NCBI GenBank assembly: GCA_025056305.1
Contig: JANWWJ010000043.1
Coordinates: 1-64,000, forward strand
From: Chitinophagales bacterium
GTDB taxonomy: Bacteria; Bacteroidota; Bacteroidia; Chitinophagales; UBA10324
Direction: 5' to 3'
DNA length: 64,000 bases
Positions 25,297-34,940 of this stretch are shown one piece after another; position 1 is the stretch's first letter; the number at the start of each line of letters is the position of its first letter. The notes beneath the pieces were generated by a model. It made no database searches and was not told where the DNA came from. It saw only the letters and a program-made list of their open reading frames with translations. A program made the position numbers and the translations under genes.

Positions 25297-25335
25297 GTGC
25301 GGGCGGCAGGTTCCTGCGGAACCTGCCGCCCGCAC
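25297..25335. repeat. Perfect 18-bp GC-rich inverted repeat with a three-base loop
   Basis: GTGCGGGCGGCAGGTTCC (25297-25314) and its exact reverse complement (25318-25335) flank the loop TGC. It lies 21 bases after the stop of the first PKD gene and before the second. There is no T-tract on either side, so it does not look like a normal intrinsic terminator. It could be a REP-like element, an RNA-stabilising hairpin or a transcription attenuator. The reading frame of the second PKD gene stays open through it, but I do not think it is translated. Confidence 0.8.
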
Positions 25336-25371
25336 CCTTATTCCAACACAACCACTCCTCTCTCCGGAGCT

Positions 25372-28300
25372 ATGCTTCAGATGTCGTTTCTTTGCTTCAT
25401 ACGCATGCATCTTCTGCATATCCATGTGTTACACCGCCGGAGCAGCTTTTGGATGCCTATGCTGCTCCTACCAGGGGTATGCATGGCCCAGTCCATACCG
25501 GGATTGCAATGGCAACAATGTCACAGTGCTTATCAGGCTCGTGCGGCTACTGTCGCAACAGCCCAGTCTTTTGTCGTTGTCCTTCAGCCCAATGACACGG
25601 CGCTGGCCCCTCATCTGCTTCTTGCAGCGTTTGACCAGCTTGGCACGCAGCTGTGGGAACAGACCCTGTTCAGCCCATCGGGCACACGACCTAAAGCCCA
25701 CAGCATCACTTCATTCAGCAACGGCTTTCTCATCAGCGGCAGCATAGACTCCGCTGGTCATCAGTACAGGGTACTGTGGTGTACCAACTCAAGTGGCCAG
25801 CTCCTTTGGTCTTACAAAGAATTCTTTGATGATTCGCTCGAAGTGCTGTACGGCAAAGCCATCGGCACCAAGGCAGGCCAAATTGCTTGGCTCACGGAGC
25901 GGCACGGCCCTTCCCTGCGCGACCTGCAATTAAGCTTGCTTTCAGCCACCGGCACCCTGCTCAGCACGCAGATTTTCGGAGGCAGCGACAACGAATACGC
26001 AGCAGACGTAGTAGAAAAAAGCGGCAGCGGTTTTTTCCTGTTGGCTACCACCAACTCCGCCGACCTACAGAATGCTCCTAAAAACGACAGCACCGATGTT
26101 TTGCTCATCAACCTTGATGCTGACGGAAACAAAATTTGGCAACGATGCTACGGAGGAACCAATTTTGACTATGCATCCAAAATCGTGCCTTGGGGGAAAA
26201 AGTATCTGCTTGCGGGTGCCAGCCGCAGCTCTGTAGGGGTCAACGGGCACCATGGCTCTAACGATTATTATGATGTATGGCTTGCACTGCTGGACACCGC
26301 TGGCAATTTGTTGTGGAATAATTCTTATGGCGGAAAACAAGATGAATTTCCCAGCGGCATTCATATCGTAAGCAAGAATGCAGCCGTCATTGGGGCCACT
26401 GCTTATTCCGCCAACGCACACGTGGGGGATCACATCGGAGCTACATGGTTTAGCGACTGTTGGACGTTTCAGGTGGACAGCTTAGGAAAATTCAAGTGGG
26501 GTAAAAGCATAGGCGGAACCTCCGACGATTTTTCAGTGTCGTTTTTCGGATTAGACTCATTAAGGTACGTCCATGTGGGTGGCAGCCTGTCGCGGTATGG
26601 GGATCTTTCCTCCTCATGCGCAAGTGCTCATCCGGTCCCTTCCGCAGGTGCGTGGATAGCCATGCTTAACGCTTCGTGCTCCTCCTTCGTCCAAGCTTTC
26701 TTTACACCCCAGTCTGATGAACTGACAGTCTCTTTCACGAACAACTCTAAGCATGCAACAAGCTATCATTGGTCCTTTGGCGATGGCTCGACCTCTACCC
26801 AGTCAAGTCCTCAGCAGGTGTATGCGTCGCCGGGTACCTATGAAGTCTGCCTCATTGCTTCGAACTTCTGCTCTTCCGATACGCTATGTCAGTACGTGAC
26901 CGTCTGCACGCCACCTCAGGCCACAGCTGATTTTGTCGTTACCGACACAGGGGTTCAGTTTTACGACCTGTCTCCTTTTTCGCAAAATCGGTGGTGGGAT
27001 TTCGGCGATGGATACACTGCGGTGGACAGCGCTCCCCTGCATACCTACCTTTTGGCCGATGACTATTGGGTAACTCTCATTGTAGCAAATGCCTGCGGCG
27101 AGACTGATACAACACAATTTTTGGTAGAGCTTTGCGCCTATACCGCACCATTCATAAATCACGTCACAAACGGATTATCCGTACAGTTTTCAGCTTATAC
27201 TTTTTTCAGTCCTCAAAGCTGGCATTGGGATTTTGGTGATGGGAATGTTTCCAATCATCCTACACCTCAGCATATATACATGCAACAAGGTGAATACACC
27301 GTTTGCGTTACGGTCTTCTATGATAGTTGCGACGCCATTATTTCTTGCCAAGAGATTTCGGTATGCCAGCCACCACAAGCCGCTTTTGCCGCAAATACAA
27401 ACGAACTGGAAATAGAATTTTCCGACCTCTCTGCGCATACCTCTTCCTGGCTCTGGCATTTTGGCGATGGCAATTCCTCCACCGCCCAAAACCCCACGCA
27501 TATTTACACAGCACCCGGTACGTACCAGGTTTGTCTCATCGCCGTCAACAATTGCGCTGCCGATACCTTCTGCCAATCTTTGACGGTGACTTGCACCGCG
27601 CCTCAGGCTCAATTTACCGCTACCCCTAATGAATTGCAGGTAGCTTTCTCTGACTTATCCCTCTATGCCGATGGTTGGCTCTGGGATTTTGGCGATAGCA
27701 ATTCCTCTACCGCCCAAAACCCCACGTATATTTACACAGCGCCCGGTACGTACCAGGTTTGTCTCATCGCCGTCAACAATTGCGCTGCCGATACCTTCTG
27801 TACCTTGATAGAAGTTTCTTGCCAAATTCCAGAAAGCAATTTCAGTACAGAGATAGTTGAGCTAACGGTAATTTTTACCCAAACAGCATCGCTTGCCAGC
27901 GAATGGTTTTGGGATTTTGGGGACGGCACCGTCTCCACTCAGCCCGATCCGACGCACACCTATGCATTACCCGGTACTTATACGGTTTGCCTTGTCGTAA
28001 AAAACACATGCGGAAGCGATACCTTCTGCACCACGCTTAATTTGAGCTGTCCTCCCCCAGCGGCTGTTTTTGATACGGCAACGAATTTTCTCACAGTTCA
28101 TTTGATAAATCTGTCTTCTGCAACTGAAATTTTGTGGTTGTTGGGCGACGGAACCACAAGCACCGAACACAATCTCACTCACACCTATACCTCAGCTGGT
28201 GAATACCAAATATGCCTGATCACGCAATCCGTATGTGGCAACGACACAGCCTGCATCATGGTTTCAGTTCAATGTCCTCCACTTGAAGCAGGTTTTTCAT

Positions 28301-28746
28301 ATGTCATTGTAAGCGACACAGTGTTTTTTACTAGCCTATCTCCAACGGCAACATCATGGTTTTGGAACTTTGGCGACGGCAGCACCAGCACAGAGGCTAA
28401 TCCAACACACGTTTTTGCTCAAGGCATTTATCAAATCTGCCTTACGGTGTCTGATGGATGCTCTCAAGCAAATGTTTGCGACACTCTTGTCATTGTTGCC
28501 GATGGCTTGTCTTTGCAACAGCGTCCCTACCTAGGCCCCAACCCTACGAAAAACTTTGTGTGGTTTAGCCTTTCAGAACCGGCTCTGCATGTTGTCATTG
28601 GAAGTCCTGGAAGCGTTGTCTCATCCGTTATGCGACCGATGGCCAGTGCATTCCGATTAGATCTTTCCGGGCTTCCTGCTGGTGTTTATCTGATCCAGAT
28701 CACGACACCTACAACGCTTCATGTATTCCCAATCATGAAGCAGTAG
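25372..28746 (+). CDS. Giant secreted protein: 7 propeller-like repeats, 8 PKD domains, T9SS sorting domain
   Basis: About 1124 residues if the ATG at 25372 is used. ATGs at 25381 and 25405 are also possible, and the frame opens at 25282 but that part spans the GC-rich hairpin. The signal sequence ends near PGVCMAQS. The N-terminal region has seven repeats, the first three degenerate and the last four with the IFGGSxxE / CYGGTNFD / SYGGKQDE / SIGGTSDD pattern. Eight PKD domains follow. The fourth and fifth share a 125-base segment at ~96% identity, and in the fifth the FGDG motif has become FGDS; the seventh reads LLGDG. The end (YLGPNPTKNFVWFSL...LPAGVYLIQI) is a T9SS type A sorting domain. 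Function is unknown; a surface adhesin or matrix component is the best inference. Confidence 0.83.
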   Translation: MLQMSFLCFIRMHLLHIHVLHRRSSFWMPMLLLPGVCMAQSIPGLQWQQCHSAYQARAATVATAQSFVVVLQPNDTALAPHLLLAAFDQLGTQLWEQTLFSPSGTRPKAHSITSFSNGFLISGSIDSAGHQYRVLWCTNSSGQLLWSYKEFFDDSLEVLYGKAIGTKAGQIAWLTERHGPSLRDLQLSLLSATGTLLSTQIFGGSDNEYAADVVEKSGSGFFLLATTNSADLQNAPKNDSTDVLLINLDADGNKIWQRCYGGTNFDYASKIVPWGKKYLLAGASRSSVGVNGHHGSNDYYDVWLALLDTAGNLLWNNSYGGKQDEFPSGIHIVSKNAAVIGATAYSANAHVGDHIGATWFSDCWTFQVDSLGKFKWGKSIGGTSDDFSVSFFGLDSLRYVHVGGSLSRYGDLSSSCASAHPVPSAGAWIAMLNASCSSFVQAFFTPQSDELTVSFTNNSKHATSYHWSFGDGSTSTQSSPQQVYASPGTYEVCLIASNFCSSDTLCQYVTVCTPPQATADFVVTDTGVQFYDLSPFSQNRWWDFGDGYTAVDSAPLHTYLLADDYWVTLIVANACGETDTTQFLVELCAYTAPFINHVTNGLSVQFSAYTFFSPQSWHWDFGDGNVSNHPTPQHIYMQQGEYTVCVTVFYDSCDAIISCQEISVCQPPQAAFAANTNELEIEFSDLSAHTSSWLWHFGDGNSSTAQNPTHIYTAPGTYQVCLIAVNNCAADTFCQSLTVTCTAPQAQFTATPNELQVAFSDLSLYADGWLWDFGDSNSSTAQNPTYIYTAPGTYQVCLIAVNNCAADTFCTLIEVSCQIPESNFSTEIVELTVIFTQTASLASEWFWDFGDGTVSTQPDPTHTYALPGTYTVCLVVKNTCGSDTFCTTLNLSCPPPAAVFDTATNFLTVHLINLSSATEILWLLGDGTTSTEHNLTHTYTSAGEYQICLITQSVCGNDTACIMVSVQCPPLEAGFSYVIVSDTVFFTSLSPTATSWFWNFGDGSTSTEANPTHVFAQGIYQICLTVSDGCSQANVCDTLVIVADGLSLQQRPYLGPNPTKNFVWFSLSEPALHVVIGSPGSVVSSVMRPMASAFRLDLSGLPAGVYLIQITTPTTLHVFPIMKQ
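27448..27572 (+). repeat. First copy of a recently duplicated PKD segment
   Basis: This 125-base segment encodes the second half of the fourth PKD domain, from WLWHFGDGNSS to AADTFC. It matches 27676-27800 with five differences by my alignment, offset 228 bases, whereas the first halves of the two domains have diverged. That pattern points to gene conversion or unequal exchange confined to part of the repeat. Confidence 0.85.
27676..27800 (+). repeat. Second copy of the duplicated PKD segment
   Basis: This is the partner of 27448-27572. Among the five differences, one changes the conserved FGDG glycine to serine (FGDS) and another changes a His to Tyr (PTHIY to PTYIY). The segment ends at the shared AADTFC; the sequence after it (TLIEVSC) differs from copy one. 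Confidence 0.85.
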
Positions 28747-28782
28747 TAAGGGCATAATCTGATTATTTACTTCTTGCCATAG

Positions 28783-31700
28783 ATGACTTATTATGGCTAT
28801 ATTTCCACCATATCTGGTCCCTTCAGAAAGAAGATGTGGTTGATCCTCCAGGGCAGCTTACGATGGATCAAAGGCATAGCAACATTGGCACTGTTCACAT
28901 CTGCGCGCTTCGCTCCTGCACAAACGCTTCCTGCCCTTGGCTCTACCTTTTGTCAACCGGCCTCTTCGGTGCGCACGCTGGCCCCATTTGGTGATGGCTA
29001 TTTTTTATCCGGTCGCATCAATCTCCAGTGTTCCGCCCCGACGTCTTCAACCATATCAAAACACAGCTACGATGGTAGCACGTGGTGGTCACATTCCTTG
29101 GCTCACCCTGTCAACGACCTGGTGGTGCTTTCCATAGCTCCTTGCAACGACGGCAATGTGTTGATCGCTGCCTACGAAAACATCCCCGGTGATACTTGCA
29201 GCTATGTGCTGCTGAAACTCTCAATGCAGGGCGATACCGTATGGTCTTATAAATTGTTCTACAGCCTGTCGGGTATTCCCCCTGCAGGACGCATCCTTGA
29301 GTTAAGCGACGGTAAGGTCCTATTCACTGCGGCAGCGCTTACCGACAATCAATGGGACGTTTGGCTGATTTGCTTTGATGCATTAGGAAATTTATTATGG
29401 AACAAGACTTTTGGGGGTACCGAAGACGATTACGCCACCGATGCCCTGGAAACCAGTGATGGCCTTTACATTGCCGCCACCACCGCTTCTGCCGATGGTG
29501 ATGTAACCGGTCAGCACGGCCTTACCGATGTTTGGATCATCCAAACTGATTTCAACGGAAACCTTCTTTGGCAAAAATGTTTTGGTGGAAGTGGCTATGA
29601 ACTATCCAAGACCATCACGCACCTGTCCGACAACAACGTGCTTCTCGCCTGCAGCAGTACTTCTAACGACGGCGACGTGTCGGGTCATCACGGCAGTACT
29701 TTTTGGTACGACTACTGGATCGTAAAAATATCCCCCGCCGGGGTATTGTTGTGGCAAAAAAGTTTGGGCGGTTCTCAGTATGATCAAGCCATCGCTGCCG
29801 CTCCGGTTAATGACACCACTGTTGTCGTGACGGGATCGTCTTATTCCACTGATGGCAACGTGCAAGATCACAACGGAAGTTCTTGGTACGCTGACTTCTG
29901 GATCGCTGCCCTCCACCTGAATGGTTCTTTGCTGTGGACCAAAAGTTACGGGGGTAGCAGCTATGACATCGCTAACGCCATGGCCGTCTTGCAACAAGGT
30001 TGGGTGATTGCCGGCGGCAGCACCCTCAGCACCGACGGCAACGTAGCTGCAAACTGTGTAATCGACTCGTGTTACCCAATGCCCGCAGCCTTCTTTGTGA
30101 AATTTCATACCTGGTGTTCTACGCCCCCTGTGAGCTTTTTTGCTTATACCTCGCAAGGTCCTTCGCTGATAAAATTTCTGAACGGCAGTCAAAACGCAAC
30201 CAACTATCTATGGCATTTTGGCGATGGTACCACGGGCACAGCCAAAAATCCGTTGCATCAATATAATATTAATCAAAATGTGTCTGTTTGCCTCCAAGCA
30301 AGCAATTCCTGCACCTACGATTACAGTTGCCAATTGGTAAGCACGTGCTCCCCTTTGCAACCTGATTTTTCGTATCAAACCTCCGGCCTCACAGTCACCT
30401 TTACACAAAATACCCCCTTGTTGGCATCAGCGCAATGGACACTTGGCGACGGTACTTCTTCCCTTGCCTTGCAGCCCATACATACCTATGCCGCCCCGGG
30501 CACTTACACGGTTACGTTCACGGCTTTTGACTCATGCGGAAAAAGCTACGCCATCAGCAAATCCGTGAACATTTGTGAAGCCATTCAAGCAGCCTTTACC
30601 TATGCCGCAAACAACAATCAGGTTTCCTTTCAGGACCTTTCGGCAGGAAATCCGAATACATGGTTTTGGAACTTTGGCGACGGCAACACCTCCACGCTGC
30701 AGCATCCCTTGCACACCTATACCTCATCGAATGCATTTACCGTTTGTCTGACTGCAGGCCACAGCAATTGTCCGGACTTCTCCTCCACCACTTGTCAGAC
30801 CGTAGGTACCTGCACCTCTTCCGCAAATGCCGATTTCTCTGTTTCTTCACACGATAATAAAATCACCTTTACCAACCAATCCTCAAATGCAGTCAGCTAT
30901 TGGTGGGACTTTGGTGACGGAACATTTTCCACCGACCCTAACCCTGTTCACTACTATCCCCCGGGATTGGGCATCTACAATGCCTGTTTGGTCGCCTACG
31001 ATAGTTGTGGTTCCGATACATTTTGCAAAAAAATCTATATGGGTTTAGGGCCCGTAACCGCAAACTTTCTGTACACCATTTTCGGCCTGAACGTGGTGTT
31101 TACCAACCTTTCTACCAATGCCGTCAGTTACCATTGGGATTTTGGCGATGGAAACACCTCCACGGCCATGCATCCCTTTCACTCCTACGCTACAGACGGT
31201 GTTTATACCGTCTGTCTCATTGCATGGGATGTTTTGGGCAATAGCGATACCCTATGCCAGAATGTATCAACTTGTTTAGACATAGAACCCGACTTCACTT
31301 ACACCCCAACCGACCTTACCGTTTCCTTCACCGACCTCACCAACGGTGCGGTGCAATGGCTGTGGGATTTTGGCGATGGTACCTATTCTTCCTTTCAGCA
31401 TCCCACCCATACCTATGCAGCTAATGGCAGCTATCAAGTCTGCCTGATTGCCACCAACGTCTGTGGCTTTTCCGACACCCTCTGCAAAACCCTCAAGGTT
31501 TGCAGTCAACTGGTTTCTCAATTTACCTTCACGACTGATTTTTTGAATGCCTCTTTTACAGACCAGACTCAGGGAAGCACTTCGTGGTTTTGGGCATTTG
31601 GCAACGGCAGTTACTCATTCTTAAAAAATCCTACCATCAGCTACAATGCCGCCGGCACATACCAGGTGTGCTTAACCACCAGCAACCTGTGCGGCAAATA

Positions 31701-33384
31701 TCACACTACCTGCCAGCAGGTTACCGTCTGTGCCCCTGTGGTCGCTGCCTTTTCCTATGCCACCAACGATCTCACGGTTAGTTTCACCAACCAATCAGCC
31801 GCCACCACGCAATGGCAGTGGGATTTTGGAGACGGAGCGACCAGCACGCTGCAAAATCCTACCCATACGTATGCAAGTAATGGTACCTATGTGGTGACTC
31901 TTGTTGCTACCAACATCTGTGGCTATGCCGATACATTACAAAAAACCATAACCGTCTGTGCGCCGCTATCGGCAACCTTTCATGAACAAGCCAACCTGCT
32001 CACCGTAACCTTTACCGCCAACGCTCCTACGGCCTCGGCCTTTGTTTGGTACCTCGGCGATGGCACCATTTCTTTTGCTCCTCAGCCCACCCATACTTAC
32101 GCCGCACCGGGCAATTATGCCGTATGCCTGGTAGTTTCTGACATTTGCAACAATGCCTACCAGTATTGCAAAACCATCACCGTATGCACAACCCTTAATG
32201 CCGCCTTCAGTGCCTCTTCGTTTTACCTTACTACATTCTTTACCGACCTGTCAGACCATCCGGTAAGCTGGTCCTGGAATTTTGGCGACGGCAACAGCTC
32301 CACCCTCAAAAACCCCATGCACACTTACGGTGCCAACGGTTCCTACACAGCGTGTCTGACAGCCACCGACGCCTGTGGCAAAACCGACACCGCATGTAAA
32401 GTGATTACGGTTTGTAGCCCCATAGTGGCCTCTTTTACTTATGAAGAAAACTTTTTAAATGTGAACTTCCATGCAACGACCAGTACTGCCGTCGCATGGC
32501 AGTGGAGCTTCGGGGATGGCACATCGGCTTCAGGGAGCAATCCATCACATACCTATAGTGAAAACGGTACATACGATGTATGTCTGATCGTTACCGACCT
32601 CTGCGGCCGCTCCGACACAGTTTGTAAACAGATTACCGTATGCGCACCGCTTGTTGCCGATTTTGATTGGCAGCAAACTCACCTGACCCTTTCTTTTTCA
32701 AATCTGACGCCCAATACCTTGCAGTGGCTGTGGAATTTCGGCGATGGTCACATCAGTATGGATGAAAATCCTGTTCATACCTACTCGGTCATGGACACCT
32801 ATCAGGTCTGTCTGATTGTATTCGACTTATGTGCCTCCGATACGATTTGTAAGCAAGTGGTGATTACGTGTCCTCCCTTCACTGCTGCCTTTACTTATGC
32901 CATCGATGATTTTACCGTCAGTTTCTGGGATCAAAGTGTTAACAGTATCGGATGGTTATGGGATTTCGGCGATGGCAACAGTTCCACCTTGCAAAATCCG
33001 GTGCATACCTACGCCGATACGGGTCATTACACCGTTTGCCTCATCAGCCGCGATAGTTGCTCAGCCGACACAGCATGTCAGTCGATTCAGATTGTCCTTT
33101 CAGGCCTTCTGCAAATGGATTTAGAAGCCGTGCTTGTGGTGTTTCCGAATCCGGCAAGCGAAACTTCTGTTTTGCACCTGAAACTTCCGCAAGCCCTAAC
33201 GGCTACCGTGCACGTGTATGATCTCCTGGGTCGGCCGCAGTTCAGTCATCGGTGGCTACAACCCTCTACGAAGCATTTGCTGGAAATACCGGTTGCGCAC
33301 TGGCCCGATGGAACATACGTGATTGAGATCAGGGCGGGTAGCATACGCATTAGAGATCGGCTCATCGTTCAGCGATCAGGCTAG
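28783..33384 (+). CDS. Giant secreted protein: 7 propeller-like repeats, 13 PKD domains, T9SS sorting domain
   Basis: A 1533-residue protein, the largest of the three paralogues. The signal region is IKGIATLALFTSARFAPAQT; the start may be the ATG at 28783 or the one at 28834 (MWLILQGSLRW). Seven N-terminal repeats follow, the last four with KTFGGTEDDYA, KCFGGSGYE, KSLGGSQYD and KSYGGSSYD openings. Thirteen PKD domains run from about residue 445 to 1440, most with W.FGDG and the VCL...C...DTxC...TVC cysteines; variants read LGDG or FGNG. The tail (VVFPNPASETSVLHLKL...WPDGTYVIEIRAG) is a T9SS sorting domain. Its stop overlaps the convergent glyS gene by nine bases. It should be a long rod on the cell surface; the ligand is unknown. 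Confidence 0.85.
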   Translation: MTYYGYISTISGPFRKKMWLILQGSLRWIKGIATLALFTSARFAPAQTLPALGSTFCQPASSVRTLAPFGDGYFLSGRINLQCSAPTSSTISKHSYDGSTWWSHSLAHPVNDLVVLSIAPCNDGNVLIAAYENIPGDTCSYVLLKLSMQGDTVWSYKLFYSLSGIPPAGRILELSDGKVLFTAAALTDNQWDVWLICFDALGNLLWNKTFGGTEDDYATDALETSDGLYIAATTASADGDVTGQHGLTDVWIIQTDFNGNLLWQKCFGGSGYELSKTITHLSDNNVLLACSSTSNDGDVSGHHGSTFWYDYWIVKISPAGVLLWQKSLGGSQYDQAIAAAPVNDTTVVVTGSSYSTDGNVQDHNGSSWYADFWIAALHLNGSLLWTKSYGGSSYDIANAMAVLQQGWVIAGGSTLSTDGNVAANCVIDSCYPMPAAFFVKFHTWCSTPPVSFFAYTSQGPSLIKFLNGSQNATNYLWHFGDGTTGTAKNPLHQYNINQNVSVCLQASNSCTYDYSCQLVSTCSPLQPDFSYQTSGLTVTFTQNTPLLASAQWTLGDGTSSLALQPIHTYAAPGTYTVTFTAFDSCGKSYAISKSVNICEAIQAAFTYAANNNQVSFQDLSAGNPNTWFWNFGDGNTSTLQHPLHTYTSSNAFTVCLTAGHSNCPDFSSTTCQTVGTCTSSANADFSVSSHDNKITFTNQSSNAVSYWWDFGDGTFSTDPNPVHYYPPGLGIYNACLVAYDSCGSDTFCKKIYMGLGPVTANFLYTIFGLNVVFTNLSTNAVSYHWDFGDGNTSTAMHPFHSYATDGVYTVCLIAWDVLGNSDTLCQNVSTCLDIEPDFTYTPTDLTVSFTDLTNGAVQWLWDFGDGTYSSFQHPTHTYAANGSYQVCLIATNVCGFSDTLCKTLKVCSQLVSQFTFTTDFLNASFTDQTQGSTSWFWAFGNGSYSFLKNPTISYNAAGTYQVCLTTSNLCGKYHTTCQQVTVCAPVVAAFSYATNDLTVSFTNQSAATTQWQWDFGDGATSTLQNPTHTYASNGTYVVTLVATNICGYADTLQKTITVCAPLSATFHEQANLLTVTFTANAPTASAFVWYLGDGTISFAPQPTHTYAAPGNYAVCLVVSDICNNAYQYCKTITVCTTLNAAFSASSFYLTTFFTDLSDHPVSWSWNFGDGNSSTLKNPMHTYGANGSYTACLTATDACGKTDTACKVITVCSPIVASFTYEENFLNVNFHATTSTAVAWQWSFGDGTSASGSNPSHTYSENGTYDVCLIVTDLCGRSDTVCKQITVCAPLVADFDWQQTHLTLSFSNLTPNTLQWLWNFGDGHISMDENPVHTYSVMDTYQVCLIVFDLCASDTICKQVVITCPPFTAAFTYAIDDFTVSFWDQSVNSIGWLWDFGDGNSSTLQNPVHTYADTGHYTVCLISRDSCSADTACQSIQIVLSGLLQMDLEAVLVVFPNPASETSVLHLKLPQALTATVHVYDLLGRPQFSHRWLQPSTKHLLEIPVAHWPDGTYVIEIRAGSIRIRDRLIVQRSG

Positions 33385-34923
33385 CCATTGCCGCCAATCC
33401 AACTTTTCCTGTACAATCTGCTCAACGGCACGTACCGGTATGCGATCCTGATGCATGGTATCGCGGTACCGTAGCGTGACGGTCTCATCCGAAATGGTTT
33501 GTTGATCGATGGTGATTGCAAAAGGCGTGCCTATGGCATCTTGCCGACGGTAACGCCTTCCTATGGTGTCTTTCTCTTCATAATGACAATGCACCATCAG
33601 CTTGAGCCGGTCGAAAATTTTCCGAGCTGCTTCAGGCAAACCATCACGGGCTACCAGCGGCAACACTGCGACCTTCACCGGTGCCAATATGGCAGGAAGC
33701 TTTAACACTACCCGAGTGGCTTGTTCTCCTTCCTCTGCCGTAGGCACCTCTTCTTCACAATATGCCGCGCTGAGAACCGCCAAAACCATGCGATCTAAAC
33801 CAATAGAAGTTTCCACCACATAAGGCACATAACTGTCCCCAAGATCTGGATCAAAATATTGCAATTTTTTCCCTGAGTACTTTTGATGATTGCTTAAGTC
33901 GTAATCGCCTCTCGAATGAATACCTTCGAGTTCTTTGTAACCGAAAGGAAACCGAAACTCAATGTCACAAGCGGCTTTGGCATAATGGGCTAGTTTGAGG
34001 TGATCCTTAAACCGATAGTACTCGTGGGAAAAGCCCAGACGACGGTGCCAAGCCATACGGCGTTGCTTCCATTCTTCGTACCAATACTGTTCGGTCCCGG
34101 GCCGTACAAAAAACTGCATCTCCATCTGCTCAAATTCCCGCATCCGAAAGATGAACTGCCGCGCCACTATTTCGTTTCGAAAGGCCTTACCGACCTGGGC
34201 TATGCCAAAAGGAATTTTCAAGCGCGACGTCTTCTGGACATTAAGAAAATTTACATATATACCTTGTGCCGTTTCGGGCCGCAGATACACGGTATCGCTT
34301 TCCCCCGACACGGCCCCGAGTTGCGTGGCAAACATCAGGTTAAACTGACGCACTTCCGTCCAGTTGCGCGTACCGCTTACCGGATCTACTATGCCGCAGT
34401 CGTCGATGAGTTGACGCAACGCTCCCCAATCATTGGCTTCCAAAGCCTCCTGCAACCGCTGCCGCACCGTGTTTAACTGCTGCTCTAATTCTTGAATGCG
34501 GGCGTTGGTCTTTCGAAAAAACGCTTCATCGAATCGTTCCCCAAAGCGCTTGCGTGCCCGCTCAATCTCCTTCTCCATCTTTTCTTCCAACCGCGTCAAA
34601 AAATCTTCCACCAGCGTATCGGCACGATAGCGCTTTTTGGAATCCCGGTTGTCAATAAGCGGATCTTGAAAGGCGTCCACATGTCCGCTGGCCTTCCAGA
34701 CCGTCGGATGCATGAAAATAGCAGCATCCAAGCCGACGATGTTTTCGTGTACATGGACCATGCTGCGCCACCAATAATCGCGGATATTGTTTTTTAATTC
34801 CACCCCATTGTGGCCATAGTCATACACCGCACCCAGGCCGTCGTAGATTTCACTGGAAGGAAATACAAATCCGTACTCCTTACAATGGGCCACCAGATCA
34901 CGGAACAAGTCGGGGGCTGCCAT
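33376..34923 (-). CDS. glyS: Glycyl-tRNA synthetase (class II, dimeric type)
   Basis: A 515-residue enzyme that charges tRNA-Gly with glycine. Class II motifs are visible: motif 1/early region YGFVFPSSEIYDGLGAVYDYGHNG, motif 2 in GKAFRNEIVARQFIFRMREFEQMEMQFF, and motif 3 in YVPYVVETSIGLDRMVLAVL. The C-terminal ~120 residues are the anticodon-binding domain (LPAILAPVKVAVLPLV...RYRRQDAIGTPFAITID). It is the single-chain, eukaryote/Bacteroidota-like form, not the two-subunit GlyQ/GlyS of E. coli. The ATG is at 34923, and a TATATTTG box lies 17 bases upstream. Confidence 0.95.
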   Translation of the reverse strand: MAAPDLFRDLVAHCKEYGFVFPSSEIYDGLGAVYDYGHNGVELKNNIRDYWWRSMVHVHENIVGLDAAIFMHPTVWKASGHVDAFQDPLIDNRDSKKRYRADTLVEDFLTRLEEKMEKEIERARKRFGERFDEAFFRKTNARIQELEQQLNTVRQRLQEALEANDWGALRQLIDDCGIVDPVSGTRNWTEVRQFNLMFATQLGAVSGESDTVYLRPETAQGIYVNFLNVQKTSRLKIPFGIAQVGKAFRNEIVARQFIFRMREFEQMEMQFFVRPGTEQYWYEEWKQRRMAWHRRLGFSHEYYRFKDHLKLAHYAKAACDIEFRFPFGYKELEGIHSRGDYDLSNHQKYSGKKLQYFDPDLGDSYVPYVVETSIGLDRMVLAVLSAAYCEEEVPTAEEGEQATRVVLKLPAILAPVKVAVLPLVARDGLPEAARKIFDRLKLMVHCHYEEKDTIGRRYRRQDAIGTPFAITIDQQTISDETVTLRYRDTMHQDRIPVRAVEQIVQEKLDWRQWLA

Positions 34924-34940
34924 TAGGTCAAATTAGCCCG

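Noticed and set aside
25282-25371. N-terminal extension of the second PKD protein through the GC-rich hairpin
   Set aside because: The extension (text like RAAGSCGTCRPHP) is not signal-like and would require translation through an 18-bp stem; ATGs at 25372-25405 lead directly into a hydrophobic signal region.
29602-30192. 196-residue open frame opposite the third PKD gene
   Set aside because: Antisense to the propeller-like repeats and the first PKD domain; the long open frame comes from repeat codon bias.
22117-33384. Possible CRISPR-like or tandem DNA repeat array
   Set aside because: The regular ~240-base period reflects repeated protein domains; DNA identity between most units is low and there are no short identical repeats with spacers.
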